The notes beneath the pieces are model-generated. The model had not been told where the DNA came from, made no database searches, and was given only the letters and a program-made list of their open reading frames with translations. The position numbers and the translations under genes are program-made. Positions 37,453-48,572 of a stretch of 64,000 bases of DNA are shown piece after piece; positions within the stretch are counted from its first letter, which is position 1, and each line of letters opens with the position of its first letter. Origin of the DNA: DATLLN01 sp963797175 (GTDB lineage: Bacteria; Actinomycetota; Thermoleophilia; Gaiellales; JAICJC01); NCBI GenBank assembly GCA_963797175.1, contig CAWCOL010000009.1, forward strand, positions 1,240,001-1,304,000. The letters run 5' to 3'.

Positions 37453-38040
37453 ATGTCAGTCTCGCACCCAGCCTCCCTCCCGTGGACGAACGACGACGAG
37501 GCGAACCGGCTGATCGCAGATGACCCGAACGCCCTGCTGATCGGCTTCGTGCTCGATCAGCAGGTGCCGGTACAGAAAGCGTTCGCCGGCCCGCTCGCCC
37601 TGCGGCAGCGGCTCGGCCACCTCGACCCGGCCCGGATCGCCGCGACCGACCCGGAGAAGCTGAACGAGGTGTTCCGCGAGAGGCCTGCCATCCACCGCTT
37701 CCCCGGCACGATGGCCGAGCGCGTCCAGGCGCTCTGCGCCGCGATCGCCGAGCGCTACGACGGCGATGGCTCGCGGGTGTGGACGGAGGCCTCCAGCGGG
37801 CGCGACCTGGCCGACCGGCTGGGCGAGCTGCCCGGCATCGGCGACATGAAGGTTCGCAGCCTCGTGGCGACCCTGGTCAAGCAGTACGGCGTCGAGCCTC
37901 CCGGCTACGAAGAGGTGCTGCCGAAGCACCCCACGCTGGGCGACGTGGACTCACCCGAGGCACTGGCCGAGTATCAGGCCGCCAAGCGCGCGCACAAGCA
38001 GAAGGTGCGCGCAGAGAAGGAGCGAACTCGACCGGCATGA
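37453..38040 (+). CDS. HhH-GPD-type base-excision repair-like protein (actinobacterial family)
   Basis: 195 residues. GFVLDQQVPVQKAFAGPLAL and the helix-hairpin-helix LPGIGDMKVRSLVATLVKQYGV are the conserved parts of an actinobacterial HhH-GPD family related to DNA glycosylases. The usual catalytic lysine of bifunctional glycosylases is not evident, so the activity is uncertain. TAGGAT ends 7 nt before the ATG and there is no clear Shine-Dalgarno. The stop overlaps the desaturase start (ATGA). Confidence 0.83.
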   Translation: MSVSHPASLPWTNDDEANRLIADDPNALLIGFVLDQQVPVQKAFAGPLALRQRLGHLDPARIAATDPEKLNEVFRERPAIHRFPGTMAERVQALCAAIAERYDGDGSRVWTEASSGRDLADRLGELPGIGDMKVRSLVATLVKQYGVEPPGYEEVLPKHPTLGDVDSPEALAEYQAAKRAHKQKVRAEKERTRPA

Positions 38041-38963
38041 CCGACATTCCCGCACTCGCACCGCCCATCCCCGCCGCGGGGTGGGGCCAGAAGACCATCA
38101 TGCTCTTCATCACCATCGTCCCCTTCGTCGCGTTCGTGCTGGCGGTGACGCTGCTCTGGAACCTCGCCGTCGGCTGGACCGACCTGGCCCTGCTGGCGGT
38201 GCTCTACGTGCTGATGGGCTTCGGCGTGACGATCGGCTTCCACCGGATGCTGACCCACCGGGCGTTCGAGGCGATCCCGCCGCTCAAGGCGGCGCTGCTG
38301 GTGCTGGGCTCGATGTCGGTGCAGGGGTCGGCGATCACGTGGGCGGTCGACCACCGCACGCACCACGCCCACTCCGACAAGGAGGGCGACCCGCACAGCC
38401 CCCACCACGGCTTCGGCGGCGGCATCGGCGGCCAGCTCCGCGGGCTCGCCCACGCGCACGTCGGCTGGATGTTCACCCATCCGCAGGCCGCCGACCGGGC
38501 GCGGCTGGGCCGCGACCTGGTCGAGGACCGGATGGTGCGCTTCATCGACCGCACGTTCGTGCTGTGGGCCGTGCTCGGGTTCGTGCTGCCGTTCGCCCTC
38601 GGCTACGCGCTGACCGGCGGCACCTGGCGGGGCGCGTTCACCGGCCTGCTGTGGGGCGGCCTGGTGCGGCTCTTCCTGAACCATCACGTCACGTGGAGCG
38701 TCAACTCGATCTGCCACTTCTTCGGCCGCCGGCCGTTCGCGGCATACGACCAGTCCACGAACAACTGGGTGCTCGCAATTCCGTCGCTGGGCGAGGCCTG
38801 GCACCACAACCACCACGTCTTCCCGACGTCCGCGTTCCACGGACTGGGCTGGCGCCAGGTGGACGTGTCCGGCTGGATGATCGCGACGTGGGAGAAGCTC
38901 GGCCTGGTGCACGACGTGCGCCGGGTGACGTCGGAGCAGATCTCCCGCAAGCTCGGCCGCTAG
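38037..38963 (+). CDS. Acyl-CoA/fatty acid delta-9-type desaturase
   Basis: 308 residues, four membrane helices. All three histidine boxes of the membrane diiron desaturases are present: HRMLTH, HRTHHAH and HHNHH, plus the NHHVTWSVNSICHFFG block that adds a metal ligand. It introduces a double bond in a saturated acyl chain and so adjusts membrane fluidity. The ATG overlaps the preceding gene's stop (ATGA). About 30 residues at the N-terminus are Pro-rich. Confidence 0.93.
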   Translation: MTDIPALAPPIPAAGWGQKTIMLFITIVPFVAFVLAVTLLWNLAVGWTDLALLAVLYVLMGFGVTIGFHRMLTHRAFEAIPPLKAALLVLGSMSVQGSAITWAVDHRTHHAHSDKEGDPHSPHHGFGGGIGGQLRGLAHAHVGWMFTHPQAADRARLGRDLVEDRMVRFIDRTFVLWAVLGFVLPFALGYALTGGTWRGAFTGLLWGGLVRLFLNHHVTWSVNSICHFFGRRPFAAYDQSTNNWVLAIPSLGEAWHHNHHVFPTSAFHGLGWRQVDVSGWMIATWEKLGLVHDVRRVTSEQISRKLGR

Positions 38964-38973
38964 ACCGACGGCG

Positions 38974-39778
38974 GTGATCCTCCAGGGCGACAACCTGGAG
39001 CTGATGCGGGAGCTGCCGGATGCCGGCTTCACCCTGGTCTACGCCGACCCGCCGTTCAACACCGGCGAGCGCCGCACGGCCCGCAGCCTGCGCACCGTTG
39101 CCGACGAGGACGGCGACCGCACCGGCTTCGGCGGGCGGCGCTACCGCAGCGAGGTGGTCGGGTCCGCGTCCTACGACGACCGCCACGACGACTACCTCGG
39201 CTTCCTCGAGCCGCGGCTGCGGGAGATCCACCGGCTGCTGCGGCCGGAGGGGACGTTCTACCTGCACCTCGACTACCGCGAGGCCCACTACGTGAAGGTG
39301 CTGTGCGACGGGATCTTCGGCCGCGACTGCTTCCTGAACGAGATCGTCTGGGCCTACGACTACGGCGGCAAGCCGCGCACGCGCTGGCCGGCCAAGCACG
39401 ACACGATCCTGGTCTACGTGCGCGAACGGGGGCGGCACCTGTTCGATGCCGACGCGGTCGAGCGGGAGCCGTACATGGCGCCGGGACTGGTCACGGCAGA
39501 GCGGGCGGCGCGGGGCAAGCTGCCGACCGACGTCTGGTGGCACACGATCGTCTCGCCCACCGGCCGCGAGAAGACCGGCTACCCGACGCAGAAGCCGGAG
39601 GGGATCGTGCGACGGATGGTGCAGGCGTCCACGCGGCCGGGCGACCGCTGCCTCGACCCGTTCGCCGGCTCGGGCACGCTCGGCGCCGTCTGCCGCGGAG
39701 CTGGGCCGCGAGTGCGTGCTGATCGACGTCAACCCGGAGGCGATCGCCGTGATGGAGCAGCGATTGGGCTACCGGTGA
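38974..39778 (+). CDS. Orphan DNA methyltransferase, beta class (N6-adenine or N4-cytosine)
   Basis: About 268 codons from GTG. Catalytic motif IV reads LVYADPPFNTG near the N-terminus, and the AdoMet-binding motif LDPFAGSGTLGAV lies near the C-terminus with a target-recognition stretch between; that order defines the beta class. TGYPTQKPEGIV is the conserved block before motif I. One base error near 39695 breaks the frame, after which ELGRECVLIDVNPEAIAVMEQRL continues the expected sequence. No restriction enzyme or specificity subunit is adjacent, so it is a solitary methylase. The 3' end overlaps convergent rpiA by about 50 bp. Confidence 0.83.
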
Positions 39779-40458
39779 GCACGCGCACGCCGTCCGACGT
39801 CGCGACGTAGGCGACGCTCGCGAAGCCGAGGAACATGCCGTGCGCGACGACGCCGGGCACGGCTGCGACCTCGGCCTCGAGCCGCTCGGGCTCGCTCCAG
39901 TCGGCGCGGCGGCAGTCGAGGATATGGTTGCCCTCGTCGGTGACCCACGGCGTCGCCGTCCCTCTGACGCTGGTCGGGCTGCCACCCCAGGTCGCGCAGC
40001 AGCCGCGCCGACACGGCCTCGGCGAAGCGGACGACCTCGACCGGGAGCGGGGCGCGCTCGCCCAGCCGGGAGACGAGCTTGCTCTCGTCGGCGACGACGG
40101 CGAACCGGTCGGCGGCCGCAGCGACGACCTTCTCCCGCAGGTGGGCGCCGCCCAGCCCCTTGATCAGCCGCAGCTCGGGGTCGATCTCGTCGGCGCCGTC
40201 GATCGCGACGTCCAGCCGGGATCGCTCGTCCAGCGTGTGCAGGGCGATGCCCAGCTCGCGGCAGCGGGCCGCCGTCGCCTCGCTGGTGGGGACGCCGGAG
40301 ACGTCGGCCAGCCGGCCGTCGCGGAGCCGGTCGGCGAGGGCGTCCAGCATCAGCGTCGCAGTCGAGCCGCTGCCCAGGCCCAGGCACATGCCGCTTCGCA
40401 CCTCGGCGTCCACGGCCGCCTCGGCGGCGGCGCGCTTGAGCTCGGCCTGGTCGCTCAC
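39729..40458 (-). CDS. rpiA: Ribose-5-phosphate isomerase A
   Basis: About 243 codons. RpiA interconverts ribose 5-phosphate and ribulose 5-phosphate. MCLGLGSGSTATLML, VAIDGADEIDPELRLIKGLGGAHLREKVV and FAVVADESKLV are the diagnostic blocks, including the catalytic acid in DGADE and the lysine of the KGLGG loop. A single-base error near 39965 breaks the frame; the correct frame resumes as GNHILDCRRADWSEPERLE and ends after GVRVLTG. The GTG start overlaps the stop of the DUF255 gene by 4 bp. Confidence 0.9.
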
Positions 40459-42432
40459 GGCACCGACACCAGGTCGGGATCGGTGACCGGCGCCTGGCAG
40501 GCGAAGCGCTCGCAGAGGTAGAGCGCGGGCAGCCCGTCGACCAGCGTCTTGCCCTCGAACAGCGGCAGCGCCGGCACGGCGTCCGGATCGGCGAAGGCGT
40601 AGACGGCGGTCGGGTGGAAACCGGCGCGGGCGGCGTCGGCCAGCGCCCGGGTGGCGGGGTCGGCGGGCCGTCCCAGGATCGCCACCTCGACCGGCGGGGA
40701 CAGGTACAGGTCGAGCGCGCACAGCAGCTGGCCGAACGATGTGGCCGCGCGGTCGAGGTAGGGCACGCCCAGCCGCAGCACCTCGACGGCGCGATCCTCG
40801 CCCCTGCCGGTGATCCGCGAGAGCCGCAGCAGCAGCGTCGCCAGCAGCGACTGGCCCGACGGCACGGGATGGTCGTCGAGGTCCTTGTGCTGGGCGATCA
40901 GCCGCTCGCCCGCCGGGTCGGCGTAGAAGAAGCCGCCGGCCGGGTCGTGGAAGCGCTCGCAGGCGAGATCGGCAAGGCGCAGCGACTCCTCCAGCCAGCG
41001 GGGATCGCCGGTGGCGACGTGCAGCTCGAGCAGACCGGTGGCGACGGCGGCGTGGTCGTCGAGGAAGCCCGGCACCTGCGCCTTGCCGGCGCGGTAGGAG
41101 CGGTGCAGCTCGCCGCCCGGGCTGAGCGGGCCGAGCAGGAACTCGGCGCAGCGCTCGGCCGCGCGCAGGTGGTCGTCGCGGCCCAGGCGCCAGCCCGACT
41201 CGGCCAGCGCCGCCAGGGCGAGGCCGTTCCAGGCTGCGATCGCCTTGTCGTCGCGGGCCGGCTGCGGCCGTGCGTCGCGCACCTCGAGCAGGCGGCGGCG
41301 GATCTCGGCCAGCTCGGCGGGCGCGTCGCCCCGCGGGCGCAGCACGCTGGCGCCGGCCTCGAACGTGCCCGGCTCGCCGACGTCGTAGTAGCGCGCCGCG
41401 GCGGCGCGCCAGCTCGGGCCCGAGCGCGTCGCGCAGCTGGGCGGGCGTCCAGACGTACGTCAGGCCCTCGTGGCCGTCGGTGTCGGCGTCCAGCGCCGAG
41501 GCGAACCCGCCCTCGGGCAGCGCCATGTCGCGCAACAGGTGGTCGAGCGTCTCCTCCGCGACGACCCGGTGCCGCTGCTCGCCGGTCGCCGCGTGCGCGT
41601 GCAGGTAGGCCGCGGCCAGCAGGGCGTTGTCGTAGAGCATCTTCTCGAAGTGCGGCACCAGCCATCTGCTGTCCACCGAGTAGCGGGCGAAGCCGCCGGC
41701 CAGTACGTCGTACATCCCCCCGGCCGCCATCCCGTCCAGCGTCGTCGTCACCATCGCCGACGCCTCGGCATCGCCGCGCCGGCCCATCCGCAACAGGAAC
41801 TCGAGCGCGCAGGCGGGCGGGAACTTGGGCGCGCCGCCGAAGCCGCCCCACTCGGGGTCGAACGCCGAGCGGATCGAGCCGGTCGCGGTCGCCAGCGCCG
41901 CCTCGGTGAGCGGGCCGTCGGTCGCGCTCAGCCGGCCGGCGGCGGAGAGCGACGAGGCCATCCGCCCGGCGGCGGCCACGACCTCGCCCTTCCGCTCGCG
42001 GTAGGCGTCGGCCACCGCGATCAGCACCTCGCTGAAGGCGGGCATGCCCATCCGCGGCTCGGGCGGGTAGTAGGTGCCGCCGTAGAACGGCTCGCCGTCG
42101 GGCGTGAGGAACATCGTCATCGGCCAACCGCCGTGGCCGGTCATGCTGACGACGGCGTTCATGTAGACCGCGTCGACGTCGGGACGCTCCTCGCGATCGA
42201 CCTTGATGTTCACGAACAGGCGGTTCATCAGCGCCGCGGTCTCGTCGTCCTCGAACGACTCGTGCGCCATCACGTGGCACCAGTGGCACGCGGCGTAGCC
42301 GATCGAGAGCAGGATCGGCCGGTCGGAGTCGCGGGCGGCCGCGCGCGCCTCGTCGCCCCACGGGTACCAGTCGACCGGGTTGCCGGCGTGCTGGAGCAGG
42401 TACGGGCTGGTCTCGCCGCCGAGCCGGTTCAC
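40455..42432 (-). CDS. DUF255 thioredoxin-fold protein (YyaL/SPATA20 family)
   Basis: About 659 codons. The N-terminus NRLGGETSPYLLQHAGNPVDWYPWG and the redox motif CHWCHVMAHESFED are diagnostic. The C-terminal two thirds form a helical barrel like N-acylglucosamine epimerases or mannose isomerases (WNGLALAALAESG). The biochemical role is unknown. The frame breaks once near 41395 inside a GC-rich run. TACCCT ends 6 nt before the GTG start. It is translationally coupled to rpiA. Confidence 0.88.
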
Positions 42433-42466
42433 AGCGGCAGGGTACCGGACGGCCCGGCAGCCGGGA

Positions 42467-45400
42467 TTACGCCACGACCTGGCGGATCTGGTGCACCATG
42501 ACCATGACGACGGAGGAGTCGTCGGTGGCGCCTGCCGTGCTCTCGATCAGGCGGGCGAGGCGCTGGTAGGGGTCGACGCGCGCGGCCAGGTAGGCCTCGA
42601 CGGCCTGGTCGGGGTCGGCGCCGTTGCTCTGCGCGAGCACGCGGGCCACGATCTGGCGGCGCAGCAGCCGCAGGTCGTCCAGCTGTGACGCCCAGGCCAG
42701 GCGCTGCCAGCGCGTCTCGGCCGGCAGCCCGGCGACGCGATCCTGGATGGCGTCCATGTACAGCCGCTCGCCGACCACGAAGAACGCGTGAGCGACCTCC
42801 GCCACCGGACGGCCGGCCTCGCGCGACACCGCGATGATGTCCGGCGCGTAGACCAGGTCGGGCACCATCGCCCCGAAGCGGGCGGCCCGCTCCGGCACGC
42901 CGTCCGCCTGCAGCTCGGCCAGCCGCTCGTCGCGCGCCGCCCGCCACGCCCCGGTCGCCGACGAGTCCATCGTCGCGACCACCTCGGCGAACGCCGGCCC
43001 GGTGGCGGCGATCTCGTCGCCCAGCCGCAGGTCGGGCACGTGCTGGAGGTACCACCGCGCCAGCTGCTCGACCAGCGAGTCGACCCCGCTCATCAGCCCG
43101 GCCTGCACGTCACCGGGCACGATCCCGTCCAGCCCCTCGACGTCGTCCCAGCGCACCCGGGCCTCGCTCACCTCACGGGCGACCAGGAACGCCCGCGCCA
43201 CCTCGTCGGCGGAGGCGCCCGTCTCGGCCGTCATCCGCGGCACGAACGTGATCCCCATCGAGTTGATCACGTCGTTGGTGACGATGGTGGCGATGATCTC
43301 CCGGCGCAGCGGGTGCTGGGCGATGGCCGCACCGAAGCGGCCGATCACCGGCGTCGGGAAGTACGCCGCCAGGTCGCCGTGCAGGTACTCGTCGTCGGGC
43401 AGCGTCGAGCCGGTCACCTGCTCGCGCAGCAGCCGCTTCGCATACGCAAGCAGCACGCACAGCTCCGGGCGCACCAGCCCCCGGCCCTGCCGCTCGCGCT
43501 CGGCCATCGCGTCCGAGGACGGCAGCGACTCGAGCTCGCGGTCGAGCATGCCGGCGGACTCCAGATCGCTCATCAGATCGGCGTAGTGCTCCATCCGCAG
43601 CACCGCGACGGCCTCCTCCTGGGACAGGATCTGCACCTGGAGGTAGTTGTCGTAGAGCACGTGGCGGGTGACGTCGCCGGCGACGTCGTGCAGCAGCTGG
43701 TTGCGCTGGTCGAAGGTCAGCTCCCCGGCGTTCATGGGCAGCGACAGCAGGATCTTGAGGTTGACCTCGTGGTCGGAGCAGTCCACCCCGGCCGAGTTGT
43801 CGATCGCATCGGTGTTGATCCGCCCGCCGGCGGCCGCGTACTCGATCCGGCCCTTCTGGGTGAACCCGAGGTTCCCGCCCTCGCCGACGACCCGCGCACG
43901 CAGCTCCGATCCGTTGACTCGCAGGGCATCGTTGGCGCGGTCGCCGACATCCGCGTTGCTCTCCGACTCGGCCTTGACGAACGTGCCGATGCCGCCGTTC
44001 CAGAACAGGTCGACGGGAGCGCGCAGGATCGCCTGGCAGAGCTCGGTCGGCGCCATGCTCTCGGCGTCCACGCCGATCGCCTCCCGCACCTCGGGTGAGA
44101 GCGGCACCGCCTTCGCGCTGCGCGGCCAGACGCCGCCGCCGTGGGAGATCAGCGAGCGGTCGTAGTCGTCCCAGGACGAGCGCGGCACCGCGAACAGCCG
44201 CTGCCGTTCGGCCAGCGAGACGGCCGGATCGGGCGTCGGATCGAGGAAGACGTGGCGGTGGTCGAAGGCGGCGAGCAGCCGGATCGCCGGCGACAGCAGC
44301 ATGCCGTTGCCGAACACGTCCCCCGACATGTCGCCGATGCCGACAACGCTGAACGGCTGCGTCATCACCTCGCGACCCATCTCCCGGAAGTGGCGCTTGA
44401 CGCTCTCCCACGCCCCCTTGGCGGTGATCCCGAGCGCCTTGTGGTCGTAGCCGGTGGACCCGCCCGAGGCGTAGGCGTCGCCCAGCCAGTGGCCGTACTC
44501 GATGCTGACCTCGTTGGCGGTGTCCGAGAGGTGCGCCGTGCCCTTGTCTGCGGCGACAACCAGATAGGCGTCCGTGTCCTCGTCCAGGGCGCGGACGCCG
44601 GCCGGACGCTGCGTGACGCCCCCGACGATGTTGTCCGTCAGGTCAAGCATGCCCCGCATCAGCGTGATGTACTGCCGCCGCTCCTCCTCGCGCAGCTCGC
44701 CCGGGTCGGCCGGCGGCCGCTTGAGGACGAACCCGCCCTTGGCGCCGGTGGGCACGATCACCGCGTTCTTCACCATCTGCGCCTTCATCAGGCCGAGGAT
44801 CTCGGTGCGGTAGTCCTCCAGCCGGTCGCTCCAGCGGATGCCGCCGCGGGCGATGAAGCCGCCGCGCAGGTGGACGCCCTCCATCTCCGGGCTGTAGACG
44901 AAGATCTCCCAGCGCGGCACCGGCTTGGGGATGGCGGGCACCTCGGCGCAGCGCAGCTTGAAGCTGAGGTACGGCAGCGAGCCGTCCGCCTTGAACGCGT
45001 TGGTGCGGACGGTGGCCAGGATCATGCCCAGGAACGAGCGCAGGATGCGATCGTCGTCCAGGCTGGCGATGCCGTCCAGGTCGGCGACGATCTGCGCCTC
45101 GAGCGCCGCAGCGGCCGCCTCCTGCCCGGCGTGTGCCGGGTCGAGCCGCAGCGCGAACAGCTCCATCAGCTGCCGCGCCACGCCGGCGTTGCGGACGAAC
45201 GCGTCGTTCTGGTACCGCTTGGTGAACCCGCCGCCCGAGCACCTGCCGGTACTGGCGGTAGGCGCGCAGGATCGCCACCTGACGCCACGTCAGCCGCCCC
45301 GCGGGCACCATCCGGTTGAGCGAGTCGCTCTCGGCCCGGCCGTCCCACACCGCGCCGGCGGCCTCCGCCACCAGGTCGCCGACGGCGGCCAGGTCGAGCG

Positions 45401-47282
45401 GCCCGCCGTCGGGGCCGAGCACGCCGAAGTCGTGCAGGTAGCGGCCGCCCCCGTTCTGCTCCTGAAGCCGGGTCGGCACCTCCTCGACGATCCGCAGGCC
45501 GAGGTCCTCGAGCATCGGCAGCAGGTCGCCCAGCTCCGCCTTGCCGCCGGTCTTGAACAGCTTCAGCCGCGTCAGTGGCTCGGCCGTGTGCGTCTCGTTC
45601 TGGATCGCGATCACGTACGGCCGGTCGCGGCCGAGCTTCTCGAACTGCTCGACGTCGAACCGGGCCAGGTAGATCTCGGTGCCCGACTTGTAGTAGTCGG
45701 GGAACAGCGCGCCGTAGCGGCGGGCCAGCGCGTGCCCCTCGGCCTCGCCGTGCTCCTCGCCCAGCGCGTCCGACAGCCGGTCGTCCCAGGAGCGCGCCGC
45801 CTCGAGGATCTCGGCCTCCAGCTCGTCCAGCGGCACCGACGGGATCTCGCCGGGCACGTGGATGACGAAGTGGAACCGCGCCGGCTCGGTCTCGCCGTAG
45901 GTGAGGTGGTACTCGACCGAGTCGCCGCCGTAGCGCTCCTCGATGATCGAGGCCAGCCGCATCCGCAGCTCGGTGGAGACGTGGTCGCGGGGCAGCGCGA
46001 CGATCGCCGAGACGCTGTGGCCCTGGTAGTCGGGCCGCACGAACAGCTGCACGCCGCGGCGCTCCTCCATCGCCAGCAGCCGCATCACCGTCGCCCGCAG
46101 GAACTCGGGCTCGGCCGCGAACAGCTCGTCCTTGGGGATGCTCTCGAAGATCGCGACCGCGGCCTTGAAGTCATGCGACCCGGGGAACAGATCCTCCGCT
46201 TCCATGATGTGCTCGAGCTTGCGGCGGACGACGGGGATCTGCCGGGCCGGCTCGGCGTACGCCTTGCTGGTGAACAGGCCGAGCATGCGCAGCTCGCCGA
46301 CGACCTGGCCGTCCGGGCTGACCCGCTTGACGCCGACGTAGTCCATCCGCACGCCGCGGTGGACGGTGGACTCGCGGTTGGTCTTGGTCACCGACAGCAG
46401 ATCGCCGTTCAGCACCCGCTCGCGGAGCGGTGCCGACAGCTCCCCGACGCGGCGCGTCGCGGCGAAGCTCGACGCAGCCTCATTGCCGAGGATGCCCAGG
46501 CCCGAGCCGGGCACCACGGAGATCACGGCGTCCTCGCCCTGGCCGGTGATCGAGTACTCGCGATAGCCGAGGAAGACGAAGTTGTCGCGCGTCAGCCACT
46601 CCAGGAACGCGACCGTCTCGGCCACGTCGTCCCGCTCGTAGCGGGAGACGGCGACCTGGGCGAACTCGACCATCCGGCTGACCCGGTCGGCCATCGAGTG
46701 GAAGTCCCGCACCGACCGGCCGACGTCCCCGATCACCCGGACGACGTCGTCGTGGAGCTCCTCGAGGGCCGACTCGGGGACGCGCCGGTCGACCTCGAAG
46801 TGCATCACCGACTCGCGGTGCAGGGCGCCCCGCGCCGGCATCACCGCCGTCAGCACGCCATCGCCGTCGCGCTCGGCGCCGATCACGGGATGCACGACCT
46901 CGCGCACCACCAGCCCGTGCCGGCGGAGCTCCTCGGTCACGCTGTCGATCAGGAACGGCATGTCCTCGACGTTGGCCTCGACCACCGTGCCCCGGCTGCG
47001 CCAGCCGTCCCGCTCCCGGTCGGTGTTGAAGACGCGGACGATGGGCGTCCCCGGCTGCCGCACGCCGATGAACGCGTACAGCCCGGCAACGACCGCGGCC
47101 AGGGTGTCCAGGGCGGCGGGATCGGTGCGCTTCGTCGATGCCCGGCGCGCGTACGACCGGGCGAAGGACACGAGCGGAGCGCTGGCCGCACCGTCCAGCC
47201 GCGCCAGCAACTCGTTGGTGAGTGAGGCGGCGGGGTCCTCGCCGGCGCGGGAAGCGGCAGCCGAGCCGGATTCGCTCGTCAC
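42467..47282 (-). CDS. NAD-specific glutamate dehydrogenase, large (about 180 kDa) type
   Basis: About 1605 codons. This family deaminates glutamate to 2-oxoglutarate with NAD and is regulated through large N- and C-terminal domains. The ACT-like N-terminal part has VVEANVEDMPFLIDSV. The catalytic part has FVYSPEMEGVHLRGGFIARGG, MVKNAVIVPTGAKGGFV with the key lysines, and SVVGIGDMSGDVFGNGM. I favour the GTG at 47282 because TACGAT ends exactly 7 nt upstream; an ATG three codons earlier lies inside that hexamer. One frameshift near 45235 separates RAYRQYRQ from GFTKRYQND. Confidence 0.92.
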
Positions 47283-47346
47283 GCGCGGCATCGTACCGCG
47301 TCCACCGGCCCCTGCGCCCCGCCAGCGGACGGCCTTCCGCCGCCCC

Positions 47347-47364
47347 GTTCACCACTTCGTCACC
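47347..47364 (+). promoter_or_regulatory. PHO box upstream of pstS
   Basis: GTTCACC followed, 11 nt further on, by CGTCACC. Repeats of GTTCACC with an 11-nt period are the binding site of the actinobacterial response regulator PhoP. It lies about 90 nt before the pstS start. Confidence 0.7.
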
Positions 47365-47451
47365 GTTTGGCCGCTGAATCGTTTCCCCACCGCACGGGCC
47401 CTGCCGCCAAGATCGACGGTGACAAGCGACAGAGATTGAGATGGAGGAGTG

Positions 47452-48507
47452 ATGGCGAAACGGATCTGGCTCGCCGCCGCCTGCGTGGCGGCCGTAGCCG
47501 TCCTCGCAGCAGGCTGTGGGAGCTCTTCAGGCGGTGGCTCGTCGTCGTCCGGCTCCGGAGGCGGCACGACCAAGGCGATTTCGGGGGCGGGCAGCACGCT
47601 GATCGCCCCGCTCATGTCCCAGTGGCAGCCCGACTATGCGACCACGGCGGGGATCACGGTGACCTACGGCGCGATCGGCTCCGGCGGCGGCATCGGCGCC
47701 ATCACGGCGCGCTCGGTCGACTTCGGCGCGTCCGACGCGCCGCTCTCGCCCGACCAGGCAACCGCCTGCAAGGGCTGCCTCCAGGTGCCGTGGGCGCTGG
47801 CCGCGACGGTCGTGACCTACAACGTCAAGGGCGTCTCCAGCAAGCTCAAGCTGACCGGGCCCGTCGTGGCCGACATGTTCATGGGCAAGATCACGCAGTG
47901 GGACGACCCGCAGATCAAGGCGCTCAACCCCGGGGTCAGCCTGCCCTCGACCAAGGTGGCGCCGGTCTACCGTTCCGACGGCTCCGGTGACAGCTACGTC
48001 TTCACCAGCTACCTGTCGGCGGTCAGCCCCGACTGGAAGTCCCAGGTCGGCGCATCGACCCAGCCCGCGTTCCCGACCGGCGTCGGCGCCGAGAAGAACT
48101 CGGGCGTCGCCGCCTCCGTGCAGAGCACGGACGGGGCGATCGGCTACGTCGCGGTCGCCTACATCGCCGCGGACAGCCTCAACCTGGCGCTGCTCCAGAA
48201 CGCCGCGGGCAACTACCCCGAGCCCTCGCTGGCCGGGATCTCGGCCGCCGCCGCGGCGGTGACGACGATCCAGCCGGACGGCTCGATCCCGCTGGTGAAC
48301 CCGCCGGCCTCGGCGGCGGACGCCTACCCGATGGCGACGTACAGCTACGCCATCGTGCCCAAGGACGCCAAGAACGGCAAGACGCTGGCGGCGTTCCTGA
48401 CGTATGCCATCACCGAGGGCCAGACGTTCGGCCCCGACCTCGGCTTCCCGGCGCTGCCGGCGGCCGTCGTCACGCACGACAAGACGGTGATCGCGCAGAT
48501 CGGATGA
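47452..48507 (+). CDS. pstS: Phosphate ABC transporter substrate-binding lipoprotein PstS
   Basis: 351 residues. The signal peptide ends in the lipobox LAAGC, followed by a Gly/Ser tether, so the protein is anchored outside the membrane. Phosphate-binding segments ISGAGSTLIAPL, DFGASDAPLS and YRSDGSGDSYVFTSYL match the T-S-S-D-S-G-T contacts of PstS. The ATG at 47452 is chosen because GGAGG ends 4 nt before it; a GTG one codon upstream would be too close. First gene of the pst operon, under a PHO box. Confidence 0.95.
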   Translation: MAKRIWLAAACVAAVAVLAAGCGSSSGGGSSSSGSGGGTTKAISGAGSTLIAPLMSQWQPDYATTAGITVTYGAIGSGGGIGAITARSVDFGASDAPLSPDQATACKGCLQVPWALAATVVTYNVKGVSSKLKLTGPVVADMFMGKITQWDDPQIKALNPGVSLPSTKVAPVYRSDGSGDSYVFTSYLSAVSPDWKSQVGASTQPAFPTGVGAEKNSGVAASVQSTDGAIGYVAVAYIAADSLNLALLQNAAGNYPEPSLAGISAAAAAVTTIQPDGSIPLVNPPASAADAYPMATYSYAIVPKDAKNGKTLAAFLTYAITEGQTFGPDLGFPALPAAVVTHDKTVIAQIG

Positions 48508-48514
48508 CGCGCAC

Positions 48515-48542
48515 GGGCGGGGCGCCGGACGGCGCCCCGCCC
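48515..48542 (+). terminator. Stable hairpin between pstS and pstC
   Basis: A 12-bp perfect stem, GGGCGGGGCGCC with GGCGCCCCGCCC, encloses a 4-nt loop 7 nt after the pstS stop. No T-run follows, so partial termination or mRNA protection is likely, giving more PstS than membrane components. Confidence 0.65.
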
Positions 48543-48572
48543 ACCGCCGCCATCTGACAGGCTGAACACTCG

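Noticed and set aside
47289..47291. ATG at 47291 as start of the NAD-glutamate dehydrogenase
   Set aside because: It lies within the TACGAT hexamer; the GTG at 47282 has the same hexamer-to-start spacing as other leaderless genes here. The choice alters only three residues.
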